Shown one piece after another: positions 47,043 to 58,039 of a stretch of DNA of 64,000 bases. This stretch comes from Coenobita brevimanus (lineage: Eukaryota; Arthropoda; Malacostraca; Decapoda; Coenobitidae): positions 38,631,055 to 38,695,054 of the forward strand of contig CM064653.1 in the NCBI GenBank assembly GCA_032717465.1, read 5' to 3'. The notes beneath the pieces were generated by a model. The model saw only the letters and a program-made list of their open reading frames with translations, searched no databases and was not told the DNA's origin. Each line of letters opens with the position of its first letter. The stretch's first letter is position 1. The translations under genes and the position numbers were made by a program.

Positions 47043-48590
47043 ATGCCCCCCTCTCTGCCTGTTTCACTTCATCCCCCCCCCTCTCTCTCTCTCTTTCTCT
47101 CCTCTCTCTCTCTCTCTCTCCCTCCACACCTCCTCCTCCTCTCTCTCTCTCTCACTTCATCCCCCCTCTCTCTCTCACTTCAGCCACCCCCCCCTCTCTC
47201 TCACTTTATCCCCCCTCTCTCATTTCAGCCCCCCCCTCTCTCTTTCTCACTTCATCCCCCCCCTCACACACACACACACAGCAGCAGCAGCATGTCCCTC
47301 TTTGTCTCACTTTCCTCCAATCCTTACTCCATTCTCACTTCCCTTTCTCCCCTTCCTTCTCTTCCTCTCCCCTTCTCCCTCTCCTTCCATTGCTCCTTTC
47401 CCTTCTTCTCCCACCCCTTCCCTACTTCCCCTCCCCTCTCTTTCCTTCTCCACCCTATTCTCCTCATCACTTAACTTTGTTTCCTCTATTCCGTTCCCTT
47501 CCCAACATGTAACAGTTCCCCTACTCCCCCTCTCCCATCCTTTACCTACACCCTCCCCTTACTCTAACCCCCACCTGCCTCTTCCCTTCCCCTGCCTCCC
47601 CGTCCCTTCTCTTTCGCCTTCGTCAAACCGTCCCATCCCTTCCCTTCGCCTCTACACTCCATTCCCAAACCGCCCCCATCTTTCCTCTCATATTCCTCCT
47701 TTTTCATAATCTCACCTTCTCCCTAAACCTCTCCCCCTTCCTTCTCCCTCATTCCTCCCGCTATTTATCTCTCTCATTATCTATTTATCTCCAGTATCTC
47801 ATCACCTTTCATTCTTCTCCACTCCTTCCCCTTTACTCCCATTTCTCCCCTTCTAACAGCCGTCCCTTTCCTTTCCCTCCCCTTCCCACTCCCACTCCAA
47901 AACCCAGTTCCCTTTTCCTTCCTCTGTTTCACTGCCCTCCCTCCCCACTGCATTTTCCTCCCCCTTCATCCCCCCTCCTCCCCTGTGACGTTCCTCTCAC
48001 CATTCACCACTCCCCCCACCCTAACCCATCCACCTCCAACACTTCATACCGCCGCCCGTCATTCTTCTTATCAACTTCACCGCTTTTCTCCTCCTCCTTC
48101 TCAACCTCCTTTTCCTCCTTCCTTCTCCCCTCCTCATCTTCCTTTTCCTTCTTGCTTCCTCCCTCTCCCCACCCTCCTTTTCTTTCTTCCCTGTCCTCCT
48201 CCCTAACTCTCTTCTCCCCCTCCTCATCCTCCATTTTCCTTCTTCTCCTTCTTACTTTCCTTTCCTTCTCCTTGAACTCTTCCCTCTATTTCCTTTGTAC
48301 TCCCCTCCCCCATACTCTCCCTTTTCCTTCTCACTAAATATCCTTTCCTTTACCGTTCCTCCAATACCCCTCCCCTTCCCCTTCCATCAATACCCCCTCC
48401 TTTTCCCCCTCCCTCCCCCCCGTCTCTGAATCTCCCACCTTTTCCTCGCCCTCACTTCCCCTCCTCTTCTCCCTCCCTCAGTATCCCTCTCCTTACTCCC
48501 CCACAATATCCCTTCATCTCCCTCTCCCTCAATATCCCTCCCCTCCTCCACACATCCCTACCAAAATCACCAGAAATAGTCATGCTTTTG
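46541..48590 (+). repeat. 2-kb polypyrimidine tract
   Basis: C/T-rich throughout with (CT)n at 46863-46892 and 47001-47037, plus CCCCCCTCTCTCT words and a short (CA)n(GCA)n near 47266-47292. Confidence 0.92.

Positions 48591-48591
<1 letters not shown>

Positions 48592-48642
<51 letters not shown>
48592..48642 (+). repeat. (TG)25 microsatellite
   Basis: Uninterrupted GT run. Confidence 0.98.
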
Positions 48643-48645
<3 letters not shown>

Positions 48646-49091
48646 GAAGGGGGACTGCATAATCAGCATGTTTTGAACTGGTTAACAATTTAACTTCCCG
48701 CTCCACCTCCCTCCTCACACACACACGCACACACACACACACGGGGGGGAGGGGGTGGCGCGGCAGTGCAATATAGTGTAGTGTGGTGGTGTGGTGCAGC
48801 ATAGTGTAGCGTCGTCCATGTGGTGTGGTGAGGTGTGGTGGGATGAGGTGCAGTGTAGTGTAGTGAAGTAGTGTAGTATAACGTCATGTACCGAAGTGCA
48901 CTGAATTATAATGGAGCACAGTGTAGTGTAGTGTAGTGTAGTGTAGGGTAATGTGATATTTCTAACCTCTTCACACTGATGTTTCAAATAAAATATATAT
49001 CCGTCACGAGATCACGAAAATCGAACCACCCACCTGACATAAATAACGACATATACGCCAATGACACATGGCTAAATGGCGAGTCGAAATA
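48643..49091 (+). repeat. (CA)n, GTGTAGTGTAGTG tract and unique tail
   Basis: CA run 48717-48742, G run, then GTGTAGTGTAGTG/GGTGTGGTG words (48775-48955), then about 130 bp unique. No gene. Confidence 0.85.
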
Positions 49092-49485
49092 CACCGCTAG
49101 AGGAATAATTTGCACGAGCAATTATGTGTACGAGGAATACTGAGCAACTGTAATTATATGCAAAACGGAATAATTTGAGAGGGTAATAATTTGCAAGAGG
49201 GAATAATTTGCAAGAGGGAATAATTTGCGAGAGGGAATAATTTGCGAGAGAATAATATGTGAGGGTAATAATTTGCAAGAGGGAATAATTTGCGAGAGGG
49301 AATAATTTGCAAGAGGGAATAATTTGCGAGAGGGAATAATTTGCATGAGGGAATAATTTGCGAGAGGGAATAATTTGTGAGGGTAATAATTTGCAAGAGG
49401 GAATAATTTGCAAGAGGGAATAATTTGCGAGAGGGAATAATTTGCGAGAGGGAATAATCTGCAAGAGGGAATAATTTGCAGGACT
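49092..49485 (+). repeat. 17-bp minisatellite GAGGGAATAATTTGCRA
   Basis: More than 20 tandem copies of a 17-mer with A/G alternation near the end (GCAA or GCGA) and two shortened units (GGGTAATAATTTGC). Minus-strand ORFs of 125-139 aa repeat every 17 residues because three units equal 17 codons. Confidence 0.95.
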
Positions 49486-49583
49486 TGTCATTTTCAGAAC
49501 TCATTGTTTGAACTGCTACACACCCACACACAGCCTACTCAAATCTGCATCCCCTCATCCACGCCCACACCCCGAACACTAAA

Positions 49584-49614
<31 letters not shown>

Positions 49615-49703
49615 TATTTCCTACTGTCTCTCTCTTTCCCTGTATTTCTGCTAGCAACACACACACACACAGATTTTTATATTCCCTACACCCATCCACC
49701 TAA

Positions 49704-49739
<36 letters not shown>
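49486..49739 (+). repeat. CA-rich tract with three (CA)n runs
   Basis: (CA)n at about 49589-49613, 49657-49671 and 49707-49739. Confidence 0.92.
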
Positions 49740-49741
<2 letters not shown>

Positions 49742-50067
49742 TGGCTCAATCGGTAGAGAGGTGGCCTGCAGTCCTAACGGACCCAAGTTCGAATCCCGGC
49801 TGGGGCAGGGAACAGTTTAAGGATTTGAATTTCATTAAATCAGGCTTTACTGATCTACCAGAAGACCTGCCGACATGTCGTAAAAATACCCCCGCTAATA
49901 CCAATACACCAGTCCTGTATGAGACAGCCCTAGCATGTATTCAATATGGACGGTGGGTGTTAGCGCCGAAGTGGTGACATGTAGAGGTGTATTGTATGTA
50001 GGAGGACTGCTGGGCCTTGATAGCAGGCTGTGAAGCCTATGCCCAGAGTCGGACACATAAAAAAAAA

Positions 50068-50084
<17 letters not shown>
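49740..50084 (+). mobile_element. Full-length-looking tRNA-derived SINE with poly(A), family S3
   Basis: tRNA-like head GGTGGCTCAATCGGTAGAG (box A TGGCTCAATCGG 49742-49753) and box B AGTTCGAATCCC (49786-49797). The body contains GGACGGTGGGTGTTAGCGCC, CTGGGCCTTGATAGCAGG and GTCGGACACAT, and ends in 26 A residues (50059-50084). (CA)n lies immediately on both sides, so it sits inside or next to a microsatellite. Fragments of its 3' half occur near 1835 and 14475. Confidence 0.8.
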
Positions 50085-50098
<14 letters not shown>

Positions 50099-51207
50099 CA
50101 CACACACACAATTTCCTACTCTCTCACATATCCACCCACATCTGCACCCATCTACAGCCCATCCCTCACACCTACATATCCTCCCCACACATCCACCTCA
50201 TAATCCCTCCATCCATTCCCACATCCACACCCACACCTACACCCACATCGGCCACACACCCACCAGCCTCAACTCTGACCTTCAATATCTCGCTAACTTC
50301 TTCTAATCTCAGCTGATGGGTGATGGGAGCCCCTTTCCTTCCTCTTCCCACCCCCTCTCCCTCCCTCTTTCCTCTTGCTGCCTCTTTCCCTTCCCTCTCC
50401 GCCCTTCCTCCCTCCCCTGGCCTTCCTCCACTCCTCTATCTTTCCTCCATCCTTCCGTCTCACGCAGAATAGAACTACGCTCTTCCCTTCTTATAATCTT
50501 CCTTTCTTACCTCTTTCCTTTTCCCCTTCGCTCATTTTCACTGATTCCTCTCTCTCTCTCCCTCTTTCTCTCTCGGGATAGCCATAGTTCCCTCATCTGC
50601 ACCTCCCCTTTCGTCTCTCCATCCTCCCTCCGCCTCTCCTCCTCTACCCCCTACTTCTGTTCTACCTCCTCCCCCCCACAGTTCCTCATTCCTCTCCCTC
50701 CCTCTCCTCCCATCATATTCTAATTTCCACCTTCCCTCTCCCTCCGTCTCCCCCTCCTTTGTCTCCTCTATCACCTTCCTCCCCTCCCTCCGTCTCCCCC
50801 TCCTTTGTCTCCTCTATCACCTTCCTCCCCTCCCTCCGTGTCTCCCCTCTTCCTCTCCCTCTCCCCACCTCCTCTATCCCATCTGGTCCTCGTCCTTCAT
50901 ATTGTTATTTTCGCCCCTACTCTTTAGCTCCTCTTTCCTCCCCCCTTCCCTCCCTCCTCTTCTCCTCTCCTCTCTCACTCCTGCCTTTTCCCTCTCTTCC
51001 TCGCCTTCCATCTCCATCTGAATTTTCAACTAATCCATTCCTCCCCCCTTCCCCACCCTCTCTCTTATTTCTCACTTCGAACTTCCCTCTCCCCTCCCAA
51101 CTCTCCCCTACATTCTCTCTCTCTCTCTCTCTCTCAATCACTTCGAACTTCCCTCTCCCATCTCCCCTACTTTCTCTTCTTCCCTTTCCCACAGGAAGCC
51201 TTTCTGC
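50085..51207 (+). repeat. (CA)n then polypyrimidine tract
   Basis: (CA)n 50085-50109, CCACACC words to 50260, then C/T-rich to about 51200. CCTCCCTCCGTCTCCCCCTC plus flanks is tandemly duplicated near 50738-50835. Confidence 0.9.
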
Positions 51208-51330
51208 TTTTCTATCGTTATCTTTAGCTGTTAGATTAGTTTTTTTTAGTTATAACTTTCCTATTCAAAACAGCCACGTCAGGACCAACTGTTATGTTGC
51301 TGTTTGCTTTCCTTTGTACTCCCAGTGTAG
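51208..51330 (+). repeat. Dispersed repeat family C (copy 2)
   Basis: TAGTTATAACTTTCCTATTC, AAAACAGCCACGTCAGGACC AACTGTTATG, TTGCTGTTTGCTTTCCTTTG TACTCC. Matches copies at 17885 (inverted), 59455 and 63775. Flanked on both sides by polypyrimidine DNA. Confidence 0.75.
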
Positions 51331-51955
51331 CTACCTCCTACCTCCTGTTCTCTCATTCTGCGTCTTCCCTCCCTCCCTCCCTTCCACCTTCCCACTCACA
51401 TTTTCTGTCCTCCCTACCTTCTTTCTTCTTCATGTTTTTCCTGCCTTCCCTTCCCATTCCGTCCTCTAACCTACCTTCCCACCACCCAACTTTTCTACCC
51501 CAGCTTCGTTTCCTCCTCCTCCTTTCACCTTTCTTCCTCTCTCTCTCTCTCTCCCTTCCCCCACTTCGTCCGTTTCCCCTCCCTCCTGCAACTGTCCTTC
51601 CCTCCTCTCCCCCCTCTCTCCTCAACGTCCCTCCATCCTTCCTTCCCCCCCCCTCTTTCTCCACTCTCCCTCCTCCCTCTCCTTGTTTCCTTTCTGCCAT
51701 CCTCCCTTTCCCCTATCCCTCTTCGCTCACTCTCTTCTTTCTCCCATCTTCCTACCCACTCCCTTTTCTCCCATGTTCCTCCCTTCCTTCCCTCTCCCTG
51801 ATGTCCCTAACCTCTCCCTCCCTCCCTATCTCCATTATCCCACGTAAATCACAACCTTCGCTACCCCTCCACCTCTTCTTCTTTCCTTGCTTCCACGGTC
51901 TCCTCTCCATCTACCCTTCCCCATCACAAGCTTTCCTTAGAGAATAGAAGGATAC
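51331..51955 (+). repeat. Polypyrimidine tract
   Basis: C/T-rich with (CT)n at 51535-51553. The 217-aa ORF is compositional. Confidence 0.9.
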
Positions 51956-51958
51956 TGA

Positions 51959-51998
<40 letters not shown>

Positions 51999-52172
51999 CG
52001 ATCATGATAACGATGATTGAAGATGACGACAACGACGAAGACAACGGCGAAGATGATGATGATGATGATGACGACTATGATGATGATGACGACTATGATG
52101 ATGATGATGACGACTGTGAAGATGATGATAATGATGACGACGATGAAGATGATGATGATGATGACGACGAAT
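51956..52172 (+). repeat. (GAT)n/(GAC)n trinucleotide array
   Basis: GATGATGATGATGAT and GACGACTATGATGAT words. Asp-, Met- or Ile-rich ORFs depending on frame are artefacts. Confidence 0.96.
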
Positions 52173-52370
52173 CCAGGCACGAGGTCGTGGGCGGAACAAC
52201 ACTGGGGTATGGAGGGGGTGAGGTGGATGAAACTGGACGCAGTTGAGAGAATGATCTACCACTACACGTACTTCAAGTGTACAACAAACCTCGGGTGAAG
52301 TTGGAAGCAGCTGAGAGAATTACTACCAAACTTACTTCACGTGTACGAAACAAACTTTAGGATGGAAGAA
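52173..52370 (+). repeat. 67-bp diverged tandem pair
   Basis: GTTGAGAGAATGATCTACCA...TACTTCAAGTGTACAACAAA is followed by GCTGAGAGAATTACTACCAA...TACTTCACGTGTACGAAACA. Confidence 0.7.
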
Positions 52371-53126
52371 TTAGGTACTGTTTTATTTCCTGAAGTGGGC
52401 GGCGTATACGGAGGAAAATTACTTGCGTTAAAATACTTCTCAATGAGTTTTAATCTGACTACCCCAACACGATGCTTAACAGAAGGAGACACAAGGTAAA
52501 CAGAGAGATACCGATACCTCCAGTTACATTTCTTAGACAAATTACACACTTGACACTATGCTCTGGCTTTATTTAGCACAATGCATTCGGAGGTTGATAC
52601 AGTGTTGAAATAGCGAAGGGATGAAGGTGGTGGCGACCATCATCCACTCACTTCATGTAGTGCTGCCTACTTCTTCCTTATTCTTTTTCTTTTTTTCTTT
52701 TTTTTCTGTGCCTGCCCTCCTCTCTTCCTATTTCTCCCATCTTCTATCACTTCTTATTGCTTTTCTTTCCTTTACAGGTGGTTTTACATTGACTGACAAG
52801 CCATGTGGTTTCCTGTAAGCCAAGAAACCATTTACAACGCTGGGTGGTAACCATATAACCAAACCATACGTGCTCCCTACGTGTCAGCAAGTGGGTTGGT
52901 GGAGGGTTAGTGCCCCTCCCCGTAAAACAAATAACTCAAAGTCAATGGCCACCCCTTACGGGATTATGGCGTCTGGCAATAGACAGACAGATAGAAGAAG
53001 TAAACAAAGGTGAAAATGGCAGGCTCTTCACCTCTACCCCAGCCTCCATAACTGGGAACAAGGGGTAATGGATGTAAAGTACGAATCTATAAGGCAAACC
53101 TGGTCCCACACGATGACCCTTCACAT
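52371..53126. other. Mostly unique sequence
   Basis: A T-rich strip near 52676-52705. Otherwise ordinary complexity without a recognisable gene or repeat. ORFs of 60-70 aa lack motifs. Confidence 0.5.
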
Positions 53127-53517
53127 TTTAACTTACCTCTCTCCAAGTGATTTTATTTGGCTAAGGATATCGGTACAATTTTTCAAACAAACTGGGAAAT
53201 AACCTTCATTAACCCCTTCATTACCAGTACGCTCTCCTAATTTATTTTAGCTTTACTTTCGTTTATTTTTTAATGCAAAGAAGAAAGAACCAAAGACTAA
53301 GATCCAGCATTGCTATTATTTCTAAGTAAAAAAAAAAAAAAAAAAAAAAAAAGACAATCAAGACAGAACTGAACAAAACAATCTGGCGACGGTACAAGTA
53401 AACAAGACAATCGTAGTGAAAGATTTAGCCCACTCACTGCACGGCGATTCCTCAATAAAAATCGTCTGGAATGATGGCGGAAATACCAAAGTTCAACCAT
53501 CGCAGTGAAGGGATTAT
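53127..53517. mobile_element. Cluster of TTAA-family arms with an A-tract
   Basis: AAGTGATTTTATTTGGCTAA (53149) and ATAACCTTCATTAACCCCTT form half an element. TTAACCCCTTCATTACC (53213) opens another, closed by CCTCAATAAAAATCGTCTGG (about 53450) and GCAGTGAAGGGATTA (53503-53517). An A run at 53329-53352 lies between. Confidence 0.5.
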
Positions 53518-53706
53518 AGAGCTTTAAATCCTCTCGCAGTGAAGGGATTATAGAACTTTAAATCCTCTCGCAATGAAGGGATTATAGAGTTTTTAATCCT
53601 CTCACAGTGAAGGGATTATAGAGCTTGTAATCCTCTCACAATGAAGGGATTATAGAGCTTTTAATCCTCTCGCAGTGAAGGGATTATAGAGCTTTTAATC
53701 CTCTCG
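53502..53706 (+). repeat. 34-bp tandem array derived from a MITE end
   Basis: Six units beginning at 53502, 53536, 53570, 53604, 53638 and 53672: CGCAGTGAAGGGATTATAGA plus GCTTTTAATCCTCT. The CAGTGAAGGGATTA part equals the terminus of the TTAA family and TTAATCC its opposite end. Confidence 0.9.
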
Positions 53707-53805
53707 CCAGGCAGGAAATTCCCTCAGCCGAATAAAATCGTCCGGGATTAAGGAAAATAATGTGATGCCGGAAGTTCAGCCATCTCAGTGAAAGGCTTAA
53801 GGCGC
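53707..53805. mobile_element. TTAA-family right arm after the array
   Basis: CCCTCAGCCGAATAAAATCG TCCGGGATTAAGG and CATCTCAGTGAAAGGCTTAA form another right arm and end. Confidence 0.55.
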
Positions 53806-54528
<723 letters not shown>

Positions 54529-54532
54529 CATC
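54529..54532 (+). other. Target-site duplication (left), CATC
   Basis: CATC directly before the left LTR equals CATC at 58687-58690 directly after the right LTR. A 4-bp TSD fits Gypsy or BEL/Pao integrases better than Copia (usually 5 bp). Confidence 0.85.
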
Positions 54533-55179
54533 TGTCATAAAGACTTTGTAGTTAATTGTAGAGAAGTATATTTTAGACTTGTGGTCGAGCGGCTTTTATA
54601 TCTTGTAGTAGTTTCCCCACCAGATGTCATGTAGTGACGGGAGAGGTAAAGAATAGTATGGGACTATTTTTATTGTCTTGGAAATATTAAACAGGTATAA
54701 TAGTATAAGTCCTGGGTAGCTACCTCCCTGTCTCGCTATCTCTCTCTCTCTCTCTGTTCTAAGGCTAATCTCCGTCTCGACCTCTCTCTAGGGTCGCTTG
54801 TCTCCTTCTGTCTAGCCTGTTCGGTGGCTAATCTCCGTCTCGACCTCTCTCTAGGGTCGCTTGTCTCCTTCTGTCTAGCCTGTTCGGTGGCTAATCTAGG
54901 TCTGAGCTCTCTTTCCTAAATTCTGGTATAGCAGGGGTGTGTCACATGTGTTCCTCGTGGGTGTTTGTTCACGAGAGGACTGCTGACAGCTAACTGCATC
55001 ATCTCCTTACTGGCCGCTGTCGTCAGCTTTCCTCAGTGTAAGCATGTTTAGCATTGCTCGATTCTCGCAGACACAACACCTTCTCATCATTTGACTTCCT
55101 GCTTCTATCTGTCTCTCTATCTATCTATTTATCTATCTATCTAGTATGATTTGCAATTATAATATGGAGACCTACCACA
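54533..55179 (-). repeat. LTR (left; 3' LTR in element orientation)
   Basis: 647 bp, TG...CA. Contains a perfect 63-bp tandem duplication (54763-54825, 54826-54888: from GGCTAATCTCCGTCTCGACC), a short (CT)n, and a (TATC)n patch near the right end. A minus-strand AATAAA lies at 54669-54674, about 505 bp from the LTR's 5' end, consistent with an R-region poly(A) signal. Confidence 0.95.
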
Positions 55180-55612
55180 TTGCTCTGCCGCGCAAAAATG
55201 GCGTACCATCGACATTTAATAGTTATAATATATTAATACATACTACATACACATTATAATGAACTTATAAGCTAATTAAGTGAAATACATTATATTGTAA
55301 AGTAACATAATTGTATGAATATTGTATACATATATTATTCATAGTAAATAGTGATTATTCAGTAATATTACGCATATAATTGTGCAATGGTAATACTGCA
55401 AGGTTATACATTACATATTTGAGTTATCACTTTAGTAATGTCTAATATTTCACCTAACTTGTATGATGATACTGGTAATACAGAATTGTGCTATAATTGT
55501 ATGACTTATAATATTGTACTAACATTGTGGTACTACATAATTGTAACATTTTATGAATTGTTACCAAATATTGTGTTAATGCATAATTGTGTTGGCCTTA
55601 TAATTGTAGTTA
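55180..55612. other. LTR element interior, AT-rich with dispersed ATAATTG motifs
   Basis: Contains many scattered CATAATTGT/ATAATTGTA words (near 55306, 55375, 55490, 55539, 55580) that foreshadow the tandem array. No ORF of note. Confidence 0.7.
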
Positions 55613-56240
55613 CATAAAAGTTACATCTTGTTAATGCAACTGTTTTGTCGTTACATAATTGTTACATATCGTTTGTAGGTACATAATTGTTGTTAAAGTT
55701 ACATAAAAGTTACATCTTGTTAATGCAACTGTTACATAATTGGCAAAGTGTAACATAATGCAATCGTTTGTCGTTACATAATTGTTACATATCGTTTGTA
55801 GGTACATAATTGTAGTTAAGGTTACATAAAAGTTACATCTTGTTAATGCAACTGTTACATAATTGGCAAAGTGTAACATAATGCAATCGTTTGTCGTTAC
55901 ATAATTGTTACATATCGTTTGTAGGTACATAATTGTTGTTAAAGTTACATAAAAGTTACATCTTGTTAATGCAACTGTTACATAATTGGCAAAGTGTAAC
56001 ATAATGCAATCGTTTGTCGTTACATAATTGTTACATATCGTTTGTAGGTACATAATTGTAGTTAAAGTTACATAAAAGTTACATCTTGTTAATGCAACTG
56101 TTACATAATTGGCAAAGTGTAACATAATGCAATCGTTTGTCGTTACATAATTGTTACATATCGTTTGTAGGTACATAATTGTAGTTAGTGTAACATAATG
56201 CAATCGTTTGTCGTTACATAATTATAGTATGGAGTTACAT
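55613..56240 (-). repeat. 123-bp tandem array inside the LTR element
   Basis: Unit starts (GTTACATAATTGTTACATAT) at 55650, 55773, 55896, 56019 and 56142: four full periods of exactly 123 bp plus shortened units at both ends. Each unit itself carries several GTTACATAA/TACATAATTG words. Because 123 is 41 codons, a 190-codon minus frame stays open with a 41-residue period; the protein is not credible. Nearly no divergence between units (GTTGTTAAAG versus GTAGTTAAGG). Confidence 0.95.
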
Positions 56241-57181
56241 AATTGTAATAACTGCAGTCCTAACATATGCTGCGGTCGATGATAGTGATGATGTGTCGTG
56301 CCACTTGTATGTGGAGACAACAATTTGCTTTTTTGTTTGTAGATTATGTGGTATTTTGACTTATGTAGTAACATTTACACTTATTTTCATTTGTTTGTTA
56401 TGTGATCTTACTCTATTTCTCTTTTTTCTGTTTTACTTTTCTTTCTTTCTTTCTTTTTTTTTTTTTTTTGTATGTATTGATTTTCCATAGTTTGTTTCTC
56501 TTTGCTTGTGTACGCTTGTTTCCATGTTGTTCATGGTTACATAATTACTGGCTAATTTTCTTGGGATACTTTTTTAAAATTTAGTTTATATTGCACAGAT
56601 ACTATAAAATGATATTATATAGTCCCATATTTTGTTATTTTATATAAAAAATATATACATATACACTATATACAGTATTAACTATACACACTGATTCGTT
56701 GTTCACCTGTACCTATCGTGAGTAATATGTGTGTCAGCACTGTGTGGAAATCATTGTCTTCACGATTGTGTTGAAGATGTTCACTCTTGCTAACGGCATT
56801 TGTGTTGGCCATTTTTTTTTTTTTTTCTAGTTTACCTTGTAACTTAATTTATCTGTTTCCACTAGGTAGCTTTAATTAATAAATGTTTAATACAGTTCTT
56901 TTAATTGCTCACTGAGTAACTGTGATGGTATATTTTCTATATCACTTTGTAGATATAATATGTATAGTTGTATGTAAGAAACACGTATTTTATGTAGGTA
57001 TAAATGGTAACACTCGTTGGTAGTAAATAAATGTTATAATAGATGAATGAATGAATGAATACAGTGTAGAATATTTATTGTTGGTGCAAGTATTTAATGC
57101 TTGAATTATGAAGATAACTGAAGTAGGTATGTGTATTTAAGTTATAACTATACAACACGTTTTATATGTTTGTGCAGAAGC
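56241..57181. other. LTR element interior, AT-rich, no feature
   Basis: T-rich strips near 56450-56470 and 56813-56827, (ATGA)n at about 57045-57060. No coding domain recognised in either strand. Confidence 0.7.
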
Positions 57182-57718
57182 TTATTGTCTATCACTGTGT
57201 ATTGTATAAATGAAGTAACTATGTAACTCACTAATTTTTACCGTGGTGAGAATGGTGTGAGTGGTGTTGCACGTGGTGATAGCGTTGTCCTTCACGGGTT
57301 GATTAACGTGTTGTCGTCTCAGCACATGGTGACGTCGGCTTCCCACACTGGTAGCTGTGGTGAGTGAATGAGTAGCGATGAGTAACTTGAGTGAAGACGG
57401 GTGAGTAAGATGAGTTGTAAATATGGACTTGGTGTTTGCTTCGTGCATTGACCTCTGGGTCAGCAGGCGGGAGGGAGTGGTGGTTATGAGTTGTGAGTCG
57501 TCTCTCACTCTTCGTTTGTTTGTTTGTTTGTTTGTTTTCTTTCTTTCTTGATGTATTCTTGGTCCTTTCTCTAGTGATTTACTCGTTGTGGGATGAAGAC
57601 TGCCGCTACTTGTAGGTGCGTGTAGAAGATTATACAGACGACGTAGAGTTGTTAATTGTAGTTGATTGTAGATGGCTGTAGTTCGCTTATTCGTCGTAGA
57701 CTTGTAGACTATTTGCAC
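57182..57718 (-). other. Unrecognised open frame in LTR element, element sense strand
   Basis: 178 codons open on the strand inferred to be sense, beginning about 320 bp after the primer-binding site, where gag would start. The frame opens at a GTG; the first ATG is well inside (MHEANTKS). Basic, Thr/Ser-rich, with a KKTNKQTNKRR patch coming from (TTTG)n. No zinc knuckle or capsid motif. Possibly a gag remnant, more likely chance. Confidence 0.2.
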
Positions 57719-58026
57719 TGTAGGCTGTATTTTGTAGGATTCAATGTAGAACTGAAGCTAATCTTGTAGTATCGGTTGCTTTTGTAGAAATTTGCTTTTA
57801 ATTCGGAGACGATGTCCGCAGATTTGCTGGTTTGTCGTTAAGCTACTTGCAAGGCGTCGAGTGATCTCTTGACCTCTGCATCAGCGTAATGATCTGGGAG
57901 ACGGAGGGGGATGGAGAGAAGCGTCAGGAGCCGGTTATGTTGTTGGTTGAGAGAGATATTCTTGTTTTCAATCTTGATATTTTGTAGGAATTTAATGTTG
58001 ATTCGTAGACGAGGTTCGTATACGTT
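57719..58026. other. LTR element leader region
   Basis: Between the open frame and the primer-binding site. TTTGTAGRA words recur; no structural feature identified. Confidence 0.5.
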
Positions 58027-58037
58027 CGCTGCTACCA
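58027..58037 (-). promoter_or_regulatory. Putative primer-binding site (initiator tRNA-Met-like)
   Basis: Minus strand TGGTAGCAGCG, 2 nt from the LTR. Animal initiator tRNA-Met ends CTCTGCTACCA, whose complement is TGGTAGCAGAG; one mismatch at position 10. A tRNA with a different acceptor stem remains possible. Confidence 0.7.
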
Positions 58038-58039
58038 AA

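Noticed and set aside
49092..49485. CRISPR-like regular repeats
   Set aside because: Units are contiguous 17-mers without spacers, in a eukaryotic context; a minisatellite.
49740..49812. A functional tRNA gene
   Set aside because: Box A and B are present but the acceptor and anticodon arms do not pair convincingly and a long body with poly(A) follows; SINE head is the better call.
55631..56203. 190-codon minus-strand frame with a 41-residue period as a repeat protein
   Set aside because: Open only because the DNA unit is 123 bp; Cys/Asn/Thr/Tyr pattern is that of AT-rich TACATAATTG words, with no supporting gene structure.
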